NCBI GenBank assembly: GCA_029219345.1
Contig: JAQXTF010000044.1
Coordinates: forward strand, 1 to 63,671
Direction of reading: 5' to 3'
Source: Eggerthellales bacterium
GTDB taxonomy: Bacteria; Actinomycetota; Coriobacteriia; Coriobacteriales; Eggerthellaceae
DNA: 63,671 bases
Below, piece by piece: positions 44,178 to 53,647 of the stretch (position 1 is the first letter of the stretch; each line of letters begins with the position of its first letter). The notes under the pieces were generated by a model. That model did no database searches and was not told the DNA's origin. It saw only the letters and a program-made list of their open reading frames with translations. The translations under genes and the position numbers were made by a program.

Positions 44178-46244
44178 CTAGGCAGCTGTAACGTCTTTCT
44201 TCTTGCGACCAGTAATGAACAGGAAGCCAACCACCAAAGCAATAACTACCAGACCGCCTACGTCGGTAAGGGTGCCGGGAATCATCATAGCCAGGCCAGC
44301 TGCGATGATGACCAGGCGCAATACCATGGGCACCTTCTTGAACAGGTGACCATTGAGGCCCGTGGAAACGCCGAACAGGCCAATGAGCGAGGTGGCGATC
44401 ATCAGGATGATGGCCGCGGCGGTAGCATCGCCTTCCAGAATCATGACCGGGTTGAAAGCCAGAATGTAAGGCACGATGAAGGCGGCGATGGCCAGTTTGG
44501 TGGCGTTCACGGCGGTCTTCATGGGGTTGGAGCGTGCGATGGCGCTGCCTGCATAAGCCGCCAAGGCAACCGGCGGGGTGATGTCTGCCACGATGCCGAA
44601 GTAGAACACGAAGAAGTGAGCGGCAATTGCGGGGACGCCCAGCTGGATGAGGATGGGAGCGCAGGTAGAAGCCATGATGCAGTAGTTTGCAGTAGTGGGA
44701 ACGCCCATGCCCAGAACGATGCAGCACAGCATGGTGAGTACCAGACCGATGATGGTGGCGTCGCCAGCCACGGTAACGATGGCGTTGATCATGGAGGAAG
44801 CCAGGCCGGTTACGGTAATGCAGCCGGCAATCAGACCAGCCATGGCGCAAGCAACAGCCACGGAAATAACGCTCTTGGCGCCAGCCTGCAGCGATTCGTA
44901 CAGCATGATGCCGGCGGTGCGGGCAGTCATCTTAAGCACGTCGGCCATGCTCTGGCCCTCTTCGCGCTCACGCAGGTTGGTGAAGAAGAAGTTGATGCAG
45001 CCAATAAGGAAAGCACCCACGATGGATATGATGGCGGACACGTTCATGGTGCGGGCGCCGGTGGCAACCAGCCACACCAGCAGCACCAGGGGAAGAATAA
45101 GGTAGCAGTTCTTGGCCAAGTAGCTCCACTTGGGCAGCTCGCTAACGGGCATGCCCTTCAGGCCCAGCTTCTTTGCCTCCAGGTGCACGGTGATGAAGAT
45201 GCCGGCGAAGTACAGCAGAGCGGGCAACAGAGCCTTGGTAGCAACCTCGATGTAAGGAATGCCCATGTACTCCGCCATCAGGAAGGCAGCAGCGCCCATG
45301 ATGGGGGGCATGATCTGGCCGCCAGTGGAGGACGCCGCCTCAACAGCGCCGGCGAACTCGGGCTTGTAGCCGGTCTTCTTCATCATGGGGATGGTTACCG
45401 AACCAGTGGTAACGGTGTTGCCTACAGAAGAGCCTGAAACCATGCCGCACAGGGCGGAAGAGATAACAGCAACCTTGGCAGCGCCGCCGGAGGACCAGCC
45501 AGCCACGCGGTTTGCGAAGGAGATGAAGAAGGCGGCAATGCCGGTGCGCTCCAAGAAGGCACCGAAGATGATGAACAGAACGATGTAGGTGTAGCACACG
45601 TTAATGGGCGTACCGATGATGCCGCTGGTGGTGTAGAACAGCTTGTAGAAGATCAGGCGCAGGGTCAGATACACGTCGCCGCACTGATCGAAGCGCCACC
45701 ACAGGGCGTAAATAAGCAGGCAGCTTACCACCACCAGAATAGGAACTCCTACACTGCGGCGGCAAAGGTCGGCAACAACCAAAATGCCTACAATGCCCAA
45801 GACGATTTCCAGGGTGCCAATGCGGCTACCCATCATGATGATGTCGTAAGCGTTGATGGCGAAGTACATGAAGCAGCCAAAGCCCGCGCACATGACAAGA
45901 ATGTCGTACCACGGAATGCTGTTCACCTTCACGCGACCGTTCTTGCGGGCAGGATACACCAGATAGCCAATGACAACGACAAAGGCCAAGAAGCGTGCCA
46001 GCTTAGTTTCAGGAAGCTCGGTGGAAAACAGCGTCATGCCAATACAATACACGCTGAACAGGGCCATGAGCACTGAAACGACCACCTTGGGAGCACCCTC
46101 CCAGACGCGAACATTGGATTCGCGGTCATACTTACGCATAACCTCATCGATGTCGGTTTCCACCTCAACAGCAGCGGCTTCTTCACCAATTTCCTCTACT
46201 GTTGCTTTGGATTCAGCGTCCATTTTGTTCTTCTTGAAAAGCAT
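44178..46244 (-). CDS. TRAP transporter fused permease (DctQ-DctM type)
   Basis: The 688-residue membrane protein has many hydrophobic segments, as expected for a fusion of the small (4TM) and large (12TM) TRAP subunits. VSGSSVGNTVTTGSVTIPMMKKTGY, PPIMGAAAFLMAEYMG and GMGVPTTANYCIMAS are signatures of the TAXI-type fused permease. AGAGGA lies before ATG 46244, so the frame upstream (to 46331) is rejected. It follows a TAXI binding protein; together they use an ion gradient to take up an organic acid or similar solute. Confidence 0.93.
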   Translation of the reverse strand: MLFKKNKMDAESKATVEEIGEEAAAVEVETDIDEVMRKYDRESNVRVWEGAPKVVVSVLMALFSVYCIGMTLFSTELPETKLARFLAFVVVIGYLVYPARKNGRVKVNSIPWYDILVMCAGFGCFMYFAINAYDIIMMGSRIGTLEIVLGIVGILVVADLCRRSVGVPILVVVSCLLIYALWWRFDQCGDVYLTLRLIFYKLFYTTSGIIGTPINVCYTYIVLFIIFGAFLERTGIAAFFISFANRVAGWSSGGAAKVAVISSALCGMVSGSSVGNTVTTGSVTIPMMKKTGYKPEFAGAVEAASSTGGQIMPPIMGAAAFLMAEYMGIPYIEVATKALLPALLYFAGIFITVHLEAKKLGLKGMPVSELPKWSYLAKNCYLILPLVLLVWLVATGARTMNVSAIISIVGAFLIGCINFFFTNLREREEGQSMADVLKMTARTAGIMLYESLQAGAKSVISVAVACAMAGLIAGCITVTGLASSMINAIVTVAGDATIIGLVLTMLCCIVLGMGVPTTANYCIMASTCAPILIQLGVPAIAAHFFVFYFGIVADITPPVALAAYAGSAIARSNPMKTAVNATKLAIAAFIVPYILAFNPVMILEGDATAAAIILMIATSLIGLFGVSTGLNGHLFKKVPMVLRLVIIAAGLAMMIPGTLTDVGGLVVIALVVGFLFITGRKKKDVTAA

Positions 46245-46271
46245 GTAGGTAATTCCTCTCGTCTTCGGGGG

Positions 46272-46363
46272 GACCTGCTGTTTCAAGAAAACGAAGCGCC
46301 CGCTAAGGCAGCTTGGTATTTCTTGATACAACAGGTCGCGACGGGGTTTATTCCGCCGCGACC
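46272..46363 (-). promoter_or_regulatory. Two mutually exclusive hairpins between TAXI binding protein and permease genes
   Basis: Hairpin B (46334-46363) pairs GGTCGCG-CGG with CCG-CGCGACC. Hairpin A pairs GACCTG...CAAGAAA (46272-46290) with TTTCTTG...CAGGTC (46311-46337). They share 46334-46337 and cannot form together. There is no T run. Confidence 0.55.
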
Positions 46364-46408
46364 CGAATGCCTCACAAATCAGGGAAGCGCAATTCCTGTC
46401 GGCGACAA

Positions 46409-47446
46409 TTACTTAGCGACAGTGATGCCCTTCTCGGCGAAGTACTTGGCAGCGCCGGCATGATAGGGAACGCCAGTCAGGGATGCGCCCTTCTCCAGGC
46501 TCATCTCAGAGAACTTGGCGTTAGATGCGGCCATGGTGTCCAGGTTCTCGAACAGGTCAGCGGTGAATGCGTAAACAGCAGCCTCGGAAACCTTGTTGTT
46601 GGCAATGATAACAGCTTGAACAGCAACGGTGGTCACATCAGTGTCGATGCCCTTGTAGGTACCAGCCTTGATGACGTTCTTGCTGTAGAAGGGAACATTC
46701 TTCTGCAGCTGAGCAATGTGCTCATCATCCAGAGCAACCAGGTAAGCCTGCTTGTTGGTGGACAGCTGAGTAATAGCGGTAGTGGGAGCGCCAGCTACGA
46801 TGAATGCAGCGTCAATCTGGCCGTTCTGCAGAGAGTCTGCAGAATCCTGGAAGGACTGATAAGAGGGGTTGATGTCAGCCTCGGTCAGGCCGTAAGCACC
46901 CAGAACATCAATGGCGTTGAAGTAAACGCCAGAACCAGCAGCGCCAATGGAAACGGTCTTGCCCTTCAGGTCAGCAACGGTCTTGATGTTGGGATCGCAA
47001 GTAACAATCTGAACGGTCTCGTCGTACAGAACGCCAACGATGCTGAAGTCCTTGATAGCACCTTCCTTTTCGAAGATGTTGGTGCCTTCATAAGCATAGG
47101 TCAGAACGTCGGACTGGCAGAAGGCCAGCTGAGCCTCACCGTCCTGGATCTGCTGAGCATTGGCCTTGGAGCCGTTGCCAGCCAAAGAGGTGACCTTGAT
47201 ATTCTGGTTGTTGGATACATCCTGAGCAATGATGCCACCAACTGCGTAGTAGGTGCCGGATTCGCCACCGGTTACAAAGTTCAGAGCAGAGTTGTCGCCC
47301 AGACCCTTGTACTCAGCAGGTGCGCTAGCAGATGCAGATGCGGATGCAGATGCAGAGGCAGATGCGCTAGAGCTGGAGCTGGAGCAGCCAGCCAGAGCAA
47401 CAACCATCAGAGCAGCAGCAGCCACGGCAATGAGCTTCTTCTTCAT
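46409..47446 (-). CDS. TAXI-family TRAP transporter substrate-binding lipoprotein
   Basis: The 345-residue protein starts with a lipoprotein signal (ALMVVALAGC) and a Ser-Ala repeat linker of about 20 residues. The mature domain opens FVTGGESGTYYAVGG, a TAXI hallmark, with later VSIGAAGSGVYFNAIDVL. It delivers a solute to the TRAP permease downstream. GGAGG lies 5 to 7 bases before the ATG. The substrate is unknown (glutamate, fumarate-like acids are typical). Confidence 0.93.
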   Translation of the reverse strand: MKKKLIAVAAAALMVVALAGCSSSSSSASASASASASASASAPAEYKGLGDNSALNFVTGGESGTYYAVGGIIAQDVSNNQNIKVTSLAGNGSKANAQQIQDGEAQLAFCQSDVLTYAYEGTNIFEKEGAIKDFSIVGVLYDETVQIVTCDPNIKTVADLKGKTVSIGAAGSGVYFNAIDVLGAYGLTEADINPSYQSFQDSADSLQNGQIDAAFIVAGAPTTAITQLSTNKQAYLVALDDEHIAQLQKNVPFYSKNVIKAGTYKGIDTDVTTVAVQAVIIANNKVSEAAVYAFTADLFENLDTMAASNAKFSEMSLEKGASLTGVPYHAGAAKYFAEKGITVAK

Positions 47447-47530
47447 GTGCTTCCTCCTTCAATTATCTTGAATGTCTTCCTTTAAACATTCATTACCAAA
47501 AACAGGGCGCCTTTACAGGCCAAGGTGTTG

Positions 47531-47559
47531 GTTTCCCTATATTGAATTATACGGGAAAC
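47531..47559. promoter_or_regulatory. TRAP operon promoter with flanking inverted repeat
   Basis: On the minus strand TATAAT (47546-47551) is a -10 for the TAXI gene, and GTTTCCC (47531-47537) and GGGAAAC (47553-47559) form an inverted repeat around it. The -35 is weak. Confidence 0.5.
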
Positions 47560-47589
47560 TACTCCAATAAACTAAAGCGTTTCGCAAGT

Positions 47590-47605
47590 GTAAACAATTG
47601 TTTAC
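47590..47605. promoter_or_regulatory. Perfect 16-bp palindrome upstream of the TRAP operon
   Basis: GTAAACAATTGTTTAC is a perfect palindrome, 2 bases after the stop of the ABC ATPase and 30 bases upstream of the -35 region for the TRAP genes. It resembles a dimeric repressor site. Confidence 0.6.
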
Positions 47606-47607
47606 CT

Positions 47608-48405
47608 TTAAGAAATGTGACCCAGGAAATCCTTGGTACGGTCGCTCTTGGGGTGGTCGAACACTTCCTCGGGAGCACCCTGCTCCACAATGACGCCACC
47701 GTCCATGAACACCACGCGGTCGGCCACGTCGCGGGCAAAGCCCATCTCGTGGGTAACCACAATCATGGTCATGCCGTTTTTGGCCATTTCCTTCATAACA
47801 CCCAAAACGTCGCGAACCAGCTCAGGGTCAAGAGCGCTGGTAGCTTCGTCGAAAAGCATCACATGGGGGTCCATGGCCAGGGCGCGGGCAATGGCCACGC
47901 GCTGCTGCTGGCCGCCGGAAAGCTGGCTTGGCTTGTAGTCAACGCGCTCGGCCAGACCAACCTTGGTCAGCTGCTCAACGGCAATGCGCTCCGCCTCTTC
48001 CTTGCTGCGCTTCAGCACCTTCTGCTGAGCCAGCATGACATTCTTCTTGGCCGTCAGATGGGGGAACAGGTTAAAGCTCTGGAACACCATGCCCAGTTTG
48101 GCGCGCACTGCGTTAATGTCAGTTTCCTTACTGGTGATTTCGGTACCCTCAAAGAAGATCTTGCCACCAGTGGGTTCTTCCAAACGGTTGATGCAACGCA
48201 GCATAGTAGACTTGCCGGAGCCAGAAGGACCCAGCACAACAACTACTTCGCCGCGATGAACGTCCAGGTCAACGCCCTTCAATACGTGCAAGTCTCCAAA
48301 GCTTTTCTGCAAGCCCTGAATACTAACCACTACTTCCTTGCCCACATGATGCAAGCTGGGGGTTTCCGTTGCAGCCATCTCCATAGTCTCTACTTCCTGG
48401 CTCAT
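47608..48405 (-). CDS. Polar amino-acid ABC transporter ATPase (second system)
   Basis: The 265-residue ATPase has Walker [19 protein letters not shown] and [14 protein letters not shown] (Ala replaces the usual Pro after DE). All catalytic parts are intact. The start is ATG 48405, overlapping the permease stop by one base, with AAGGAGG 6 bases before. The N-terminal 25 residues precede the usual fold. It works with the permease and binding proteins upstream. Confidence 0.94.
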   Translation of the reverse strand: MSQEVETMEMAATETPSLHHVGKEVVVSIQGLQKSFGDLHVLKGVDLDVHRGEVVVVLGPSGSGKSTMLRCINRLEEPTGGKIFFEGTEITSKETDINAVRAKLGMVFQSFNLFPHLTAKKNVMLAQQKVLKRSKEEAERIAVEQLTKVGLAERVDYKPSQLSGGQQQRVAIARALAMDPHVMLFDEATSALDPELVRDVLGVMKEMAKNGMTMIVVTHEMGFARDVADRVVFMDGGVIVEQGAPEEVFDHPKSDRTKDFLGHIS

Positions 48406-49817
48406 CACTTGCCTCCTTTCTGCGTCATGGGTATACCCATAGCGGCTTCACCATCGGCAATAGCCACACTTGATTCAATCTCGCCATTAGCTACGACAGA
48501 ATCTTTCTTATTGGCGCGCTTCTTCTTGGCAGGCGCTGATCCGCCATCGGTGTTGGCCAGCTTGGCCTCCAGGTTGCCAACAAACTTGGCCAGAGGCAGG
48601 GTGATAACCAGATAGAACAGGGCAGCCACAATGTAGGGCGTAATAGAGCCGGTAGACGCCACGATGCTCTTGGAGTACTGAACAACTTCCATGATGCCAA
48701 CGGCTGCCAACAGAGAGGTGTCTTTGTACAGCAGAATGAATTCGCTGGTCATGGTAGGAATAACACGACGCACGGTCTGGGGAATGATAACGAAGATCAT
48801 GGTCTGAGCGGCATTCATGCCCAAAGAACGAGCCGCTTCGTTTTGGCCCTTAGGAATGGACTGGATGCCAGCGCGGAAGATTTCGCACAGGTAAGCCGCG
48901 GAGTTCATGAACAGAACGATAACGCCCAAGGGGAAATTGGGAACGTTGATGCCAGCCAGGGGCAGACCGAAGAAGGCAACGTAAATCTGCAGGAACAAGG
49001 GGGTACCACGAACGACGTTCACATATACGCTGCCGATGCCACGCAGCACCGCCAGCTTGGACATGCGCATGAGGGCCAGAATAAGACCCAGGGGAATTGC
49101 GCAGGGGAAAGCGCACAGCACGATGGCCAAAGCCATAAGGAAGCCATGGAACACCACGGGGATGGAGCGCACGATGAGGGCGGGGTTCAAGAACAGCTTC
49201 AGGAACTTGTTCTCACACCAAGCCTTATACCAATCGGTGGACTCAATAGCACCTGCAATCTGCTCAGGCAGGGTGGTTTCCACCACGCTGATCACGGGAA
49301 TATCCATGTCGCGAGTTTGGCCCGAAGCCAAGGTGTAGGTGCCGGTTAGCTGCTGGTCGCCGCCAGCAACGGGGAACACCACTTCATACACCTCAAGGCG
49401 GTAGAAGTCGCCTGCGCCCTTATAAGAAGACACGTCAAAGGTGGCCTTAATGGTTTGACCTTCCTTGGTGATCTTGGCGTTCTTCAACACGGCCACACGC
49501 TCGGAGCCCCCATCCTTCAGAAGGGTTACGCGGGCATCATCAACGCCGAATTGGGTGCCAGCAGGAAACGTAAGGCTGAGCCCCGAAAGCTCTTCGCCTT
49601 CTGCGGCCTGGCCTTCCCAAGTCACGCGGGTTTCCTTACCACCCAGCACATCGGCGCCGGAGTCGCTGTTGGTCTTAGCGGTGGTCTTAGAGGTATCCAA
49701 GGCCAAAGCGGTAGCGGGCACACTGAAGGTGCACGTGAAAGCAATCAGTACGGCAAGAGCCGCGAGCGCAATACGAGCGCCTCTCGATTGTTGCGGTACT
49801 GTAGTGGGTAAATTCAT
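48405..49817 (-). CDS. ABC amino-acid permease with an N-terminal extracytoplasmic domain
   Basis: The 470-residue protein is unusual: a signal-like segment ([22 protein letters not shown]) and a 150-residue exported domain rich in predicted beta strands ([34 protein letters not shown]) precede a standard HisM-type permease (about 215-430) with [23 protein letters not shown]-terminal cytoplasmic basic tail of about 40 residues follows. The exported domain may bind or present the substrate, which would fit the pair of binding proteins upstream, but this is inference. Confidence 0.85.
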   Translation of the reverse strand: MNLPTTVPQQSRGARIALAALAVLIAFTCTFSVPATALALDTSKTTAKTNSDSGADVLGGKETRVTWEGQAAEGEELSGLSLTFPAGTQFGVDDARVTLLKDGGSERVAVLKNAKITKEGQTIKATFDVSSYKGAGDFYRLEVYEVVFPVAGGDQQLTGTYTLASGQTRDMDIPVISVVETTLPEQIAGAIESTDWYKAWCENKFLKLFLNPALIVRSIPVVFHGFLMALAIVLCAFPCAIPLGLILALMRMSKLAVLRGIGSVYVNVVRGTPLFLQIYVAFFGLPLAGINVPNFPLGVIVLFMNSAAYLCEIFRAGIQSIPKGQNEAARSLGMNAAQTMIFVIIPQTVRRVIPTMTSEFILLYKDTSLLAAVGIMEVVQYSKSIVASTGSITPYIVAALFYLVITLPLAKFVGNLEAKLANTDGGSAPAKKKRANKKDSVVANGEIESSVAIADGEAAMGIPMTQKGGK

Positions 49818-49844
49818 GAATCGTGTTCCTTTAATCGATGGTAC

Positions 49845-49870
49845 CCGCCCGGCACCGAAACACCGGGCGG
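49845..49870 (-). promoter_or_regulatory. Intercistronic hairpin between binding-protein and permease genes
   Basis: CCGCCCGG and CCGGGCGG form an 8-bp stem with a 10-base loop. There is no T run. It follows the binding-protein stop by 24 bases, the third such hairpin in this window. Confidence 0.7.
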
Positions 49871-49893
49871 ATTGTTTTAGTTACCTTTGCCTC

Positions 49894-50700
49894 TTACAGC
49901 CACTTAGAAGAAATCTTCTCAATGGTGCCGTCGGCTTCCAACTCAGCCAGAGCCTTGTTGATGGCAGCCAGCAGAGCAGGGTTGCTCTTGGCCACGGCAA
50001 CGCCATACTCTTCACCAGTTGCGTAGTTGGCAATGATGGCAGCGTCGGTGTAAGACTTGCTCACCATGGAAGCAACAACAGCAGCGTTGGTGCATACGGC
50101 ATCAACCTTACCAGCAGCCATAGCAGCGAAGCAGTCATTGGAATTGGTGAAAGCAACGGGCTCAGCACCAGGGAAGTTCTCCTGAATGTAAGATTCGCCG
50201 GTGGTGCCAGACTGAACGGCAATGCGAACACCTTCGCCCTTCAGCGCCTCTTCGGAGGTGAAGGCGCCGGCCTTCATGGTTGCAACAGCCAGATCATCCA
50301 CGAAATAAGAGGTGGAGAAATCAACCAGCTTGGCACGCTCGGGGTCGATGGAGAAACCGGAGATGCCGCAGTCAATCTGAGTTGCAGCGTCAACGGCAGT
50401 CAGAATAGCGTCAAAGTTCAGGGAAGCGAACTCAATCTTCACACCCATCTTCTCGCCCAGGGCAGCTGCCAGGTCGGGCTCAAAGCCGACAATCTGACCG
50501 TTTTCCAGGTTCTCGAAGGGGGGATAGTCGGGGGAAATGCCTACGGTCAGGGTGCCTTCCTTCACCAGCTTGACGGCAGGAGCGCTTGCAGAGCCTGCTG
50601 CGCTTGCAGAAGCGCTGCTGGAGCTAGAGCTGCTGGAGCAGCCGGCCAAAGCTACAACCATCAATGCTGCTGCAGCTAAGGCGATCAACTTTTTCTTCAT
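49894..50700 (-). CDS. Amino-acid ABC transporter substrate-binding lipoprotein (family 3)
   Basis: The 268-residue protein has signal ALMVVALAGC, a Ser/Ala linker, and the binding fold opening VGISPDYPPFENLENGQIVGFEPDLAAAL. It is close to the next gene (50930): both contain AVQSGTTGES and the same N-terminus, so they are tandem duplicates. It lies just before the permease, with its own promoter. Confidence 0.94.
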   Translation of the reverse strand: MKKKLIALAAAALMVVALAGCSSSSSSSSASASAAGSASAPAVKLVKEGTLTVGISPDYPPFENLENGQIVGFEPDLAAALGEKMGVKIEFASLNFDAILTAVDAATQIDCGISGFSIDPERAKLVDFSTSYFVDDLAVATMKAGAFTSEEALKGEGVRIAVQSGTTGESYIQENFPGAEPVAFTNSNDCFAAMAAGKVDAVCTNAAVVASMVSKSYTDAAIIANYATGEEYGVAVAKSNPALLAAINKALAELEADGTIEKISSKWL

Positions 50701-50756
50701 AGATGCCTCCTAGTATTCTTTCTATACGCCTTTTTGCGCATAGTCATAGAAGATAT

Positions 50757-50785
50757 ATTTTATTGGGTATCACCTGATAAGGCAA
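50757..50785 (-). promoter_or_regulatory. Promoter of the 49894-50700 binding-protein gene
   Basis: On the minus strand TTGCCT and TAAAAT are 17 bases apart. TATCAGGTGATA in the spacer is an inverted repeat that could be an operator. Confidence 0.75.
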
Positions 50786-50830
50786 ACATTTAACGCTTTA
50801 GCGCAATAGAGCACACTGGCGCTATATCAC

Positions 50831-50844
50831 GCTAAAGCTTTAGC
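50831..50844. promoter_or_regulatory. Perfect 14-bp palindrome upstream of the binding-protein promoter
   Basis: GCTAAAGCTTTAGC is a perfect palindrome, and CGCTTTAGCG lies about 35 bases away, on the side towards the gene. It could be a regulator site for the ABC operon. Confidence 0.5.
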
Positions 50845-50867
50845 AAGAACCCCCATCGCGCCGAAAT

Positions 50868-50900
50868 AGGGAAAGGAGGCGGCCCCGCAGAGCCGCCTCC
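50868..50900 (-). terminator. Terminator of the 50930-51745 gene
   Basis: On the minus strand GGAGGCGGC and GCCGCCTCC pair, followed by TTTCCCTATTT, 30 bases after the stop. Confidence 0.7.
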
Positions 50901-50929
50901 CGATTAGACGTTTGGCGAAGAGGGAGGAA

Positions 50930-51745
50930 CTACAAGTTCCACTTTGCAAGCAGGTTGGCGATGGTGCCATCCTTCTCCAGATCGGCCAGAGCGGCGTTGA
51001 TCTTCTGAGTCAGAACAGGGTTGCCCTTGGCAACAACCAGGCCGTAATCCTCGCCGGAGGAAATTTTCTTAATGACGGAGCAATCGTTGTAAGACTCGGT
51101 AAGCATAGCGTTTACAACGGAAATGTTGGTGCAAGCAGCATCGGCCTTACCAGCGGAAAGAGCAGCAAAGATGTCATTGGAGCTGGTATAAGAGGTAACT
51201 TCAGCCTTGGGATAGTTTTCCTTCATGGCAGATTCACCGGTGGTGCCAGACTGAACAGCAATGCGAACACCATCAGCGGCCAGAGCGTCCTCAGAAGTGA
51301 AAGCGCCGTTATTCATGGTGGCAATACCCAGGTCGTCGGTGTAGAAGGAAGTGGTGAAATCGATGGTCTTAGCGCGCTCGGGGGTGATGGTGAAGCCGCT
51401 CATACCCAGGTCAATTTGGGTTCCGGCTTCAACAGCAGCAATGATGGAGTCAAAGTTCATAGCCTTGTACTCAACCTTCACACCAAGCTTGCCAGCTACG
51501 GCGTTCACCAGGTCAACCTCGAAACCAACGATGTCGTTGCCTTCCAGATTCTCGAAGGGAGGATAGTCGGGAGAGGTGCCCACAGTGATGGTGCCGGGGG
51601 TAACCAGCTTCATCTCGGTGGCAGCGCTGGCAGAGGCGGATGCGCTGGCAGAAGCGCTGGCAGAGCTGCTGGAGCTGCTGGAGCAGCCGGCCAAAGCAAC
51701 CACCATAAGGGCTGCTGCAGCAATGGCAATCAGTTTCTTTTTCAT
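50930..51745 (-). CDS. Amino-acid ABC transporter substrate-binding lipoprotein, paralog of the neighbour
   Basis: The 271-residue protein (ATG 51745, AAAGGAG 6 bases before) has the same lipoprotein signal, a Ser-Ala repeat linker and VGTSPDYPPFENLEGNDIVGFEVDL. It is a tandem paralog of 49894-50700 but has its own promoter and terminator, so the two are made separately. The two proteins may feed one permease with different substrates. Confidence 0.94.
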   Translation of the reverse strand: MKKKLIAIAAAALMVVALAGCSSSSSSSASASASASASASAATEMKLVTPGTITVGTSPDYPPFENLEGNDIVGFEVDLVNAVAGKLGVKVEYKAMNFDSIIAAVEAGTQIDLGMSGFTITPERAKTIDFTTSFYTDDLGIATMNNGAFTSEDALAADGVRIAVQSGTTGESAMKENYPKAEVTSYTSSNDIFAALSAGKADAACTNISVVNAMLTESYNDCSVIKKISSGEDYGLVVAKGNPVLTQKINAALADLEKDGTIANLLAKWNL

Positions 51746-51798
51746 AGGTTTCTCCTTTGGAAAACGGTCAAACAAGAGTTTCTCTATTTGCACAAGGG

Positions 51799-51827
51799 AC
51801 TATATTACAAGGGGCCACCCATTGCAA
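51799..51827 (-). promoter_or_regulatory. Promoter of the 50930-51745 binding-protein gene
   Basis: On the minus strand TTGCAA and TATAGT are exactly 17 bases apart, about 45 bases before the ATG. Confidence 0.78.
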
Positions 51828-51911
51828 TGAATTTAATATTCTTGTAATTTTATGCACTATAATTGTCGATAAGTGGCAAATATTGCATTTTTAAGCACTT
51901 ATAGGCGTATT

Positions 51912-52766
51912 TTATTCGCTCTGTTTCGCCTGTTGCCACAATGCCATGAGCTGGCTTTTATCCAAACCCTCAAGGCCCACTCCCTCCGCTTGCGCCTGCT
52001 GCTCCATGAGTCTCCAGCGATTGCGGAACTTCACACAGGTTGTCCGAAGGGCGCTTTCGGCATCCAGCCCCATCTTGCGACCTACATTCACCAGGGTAAA
52101 CAGTGCATCTCCCAGCTCCAGCTGAGCCGCTTCATAGCCCTTCGAATCGGCTTCGGCGTCAATGGCGCCCCGCTCATCCTGGGCTGCCTGCCCGTAGGCC
52201 TCCACCAACTCGCTGCACTCTTCCCGCACCTTGTTCCACACGTCTTCCAAAGAATCCCATTCAAAACCAGCAGAAACCGCCTTCTTGGAAATCTTTTGCG
52301 CCTGCATTAAAGCCGGGAAGCCAGCAGGCACCGCATCCAGCAGGCTATCGGCGGCCTCGCTCTTCCCCGCTGCCGCTCGCTCTTGGGCCTTCACTTGCTC
52401 CCACACATCGTTCACCTCATGAGCGTCGTCAACACTCACCTGGCCAAACACGTGAGGGTGACGACGAATCATCTTAGCATTCACATCAGCGCACACGTCG
52501 TCAATGGTAAACTCCCCCGCATCTGCGGCTATTTGGGCTTGCAGCACCACCTGCAACAGCACATCGCCCAGCTCTTCCCGCAGATGGGCCGCATCGTGCT
52601 GCTCTATGGCATCCACCGCCTCATAGGCTTCTTCCAGCATGTTTTTGGCAATGCTTTCATGAGTCTGCGCCCTATCCCACGGGCAACCCTCCGGCGAGCG
52701 AAGCACGCCGATGGTCTGGACAAACTGGTCGAACGCAGGATGAATTTCTTCCGGCGGCATATACAT
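51912..52766 (-). CDS. mazG: MazG nucleoside triphosphate pyrophosphohydrolase
   Basis: MazG removes abnormal or excess NTPs. The 284-residue protein has two MazG folds with EEAYEAVDAIE near residue 45 and EECSELVEAYG near residue 190; the GCPWDRAQTHESI segment at the N-terminus is typical. Its ATG overlaps the upstream stop (TAATG) with GGAGG 7 bases before, so it is coupled to the methylase gene. Confidence 0.93.
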   Translation of the reverse strand: MYMPPEEIHPAFDQFVQTIGVLRSPEGCPWDRAQTHESIAKNMLEEAYEAVDAIEQHDAAHLREELGDVLLQVVLQAQIAADAGEFTIDDVCADVNAKMIRRHPHVFGQVSVDDAHEVNDVWEQVKAQERAAAGKSEAADSLLDAVPAGFPALMQAQKISKKAVSAGFEWDSLEDVWNKVREECSELVEAYGQAAQDERGAIDAEADSKGYEAAQLELGDALFTLVNVGRKMGLDAESALRTTCVKFRNRWRLMEQQAQAEGVGLEGLDKSQLMALWQQAKQSE

Positions 52767-53605
52767 TAGCGCGCCTCCAGCCCTTCAGCCGGACGAGCCA
52801 GCTCGTAGAAAGCCACCGCACTTGCCGCAGCCACATTCAGGGAATCAACCTGATGATACATGGGAATGCGCACAGTAAAATCGCACGCCGCAATGGTGTC
52901 ATAGCACAGGCCATCACCTTCAGTGCCCAGCACCACCGCCAGTTTCTCGCAAGCAGCCAGCTGAGGATCACGAGGCGTTATGGAATCGTCGCGCAAGGCC
53001 AGTGCCGCAGTCTTGAATCCCAGGTCATGCAAGCGCTGCATGCCGCCCTCAGGCCAATTATCAATGCGGGTCCAGGGAATTTGGAACACCGTGCCCATAG
53101 AGCAACGCACCGCTCGACGATACAATGGGTCGTAGCACTCCGGAGTCACCAGCACAGCATCCATGCCCAACGCCGCAGCCGATCGCATAATGGCGCCCAC
53201 ATTGGTATGATTGGTGATGTTTTCCAGCACCGCCACGCGACGAGCCCCCGACAACACCTCTTCCAGTGCGCGAGGGGCCGGACGCTTAAATGCACCCAAG
53301 GCACCGCGGGTCAGCTCATAGCCAATGAGCTGCTCAATTTCTTTGTGAGGCAGCACGAAAATGGGCGTTTCAGGATTTACCGCCTCAAGGGTTTCAATGA
53401 TGGAAGCCGTGTTGGCCAGCATCTTCTCTTCCAGCAGCAGCGATTGGCACTCCATACCACCAGCCAGCGCACGCTCTATGACCTTGGGCGCTTCCGCTAT
53501 GAAAATGCCCTTTTCAGGTTCCAGTTTGTTGCGCAGCTGCGCCTCGGTCAGACGCGCGTAAGCGTCAAGCAGCGGGTCGGAAACAGAATCCAAGCGAACA
53601 ATCAT
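52766..53605 (-). CDS. SpoU/TrmH-family RNA 2'-O-methyltransferase
   Basis: The 279-residue protein uses SAM to methylate ribose in tRNA or rRNA. The trefoil-knot motifs are visible: NHTNVGAIMRSAAALG, VVLGTEGDGLC and IPMYHQVDSLNVAAASAVAFYE. An N-terminal part of about 110 residues is a substrate-binding L30e-like domain (EKGIFIAEAPKVIERAL). The start is ATG 53605 with AAAGG before; the frame is open to 53767 but runs through A-tract repeats. Confidence 0.9.
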   Translation of the reverse strand: MIVRLDSVSDPLLDAYARLTEAQLRNKLEPEKGIFIAEAPKVIERALAGGMECQSLLLEEKMLANTASIIETLEAVNPETPIFVLPHKEIEQLIGYELTRGALGAFKRPAPRALEEVLSGARRVAVLENITNHTNVGAIMRSAAALGMDAVLVTPECYDPLYRRAVRCSMGTVFQIPWTRIDNWPEGGMQRLHDLGFKTAALALRDDSITPRDPQLAACEKLAVVLGTEGDGLCYDTIAACDFTVRIPMYHQVDSLNVAAASAVAFYELARPAEGLEAR

Positions 53606-53647
53606 GGGGCAGCCTTTCTCTTTTGCAGCTCCATTATACCTTTGCTG

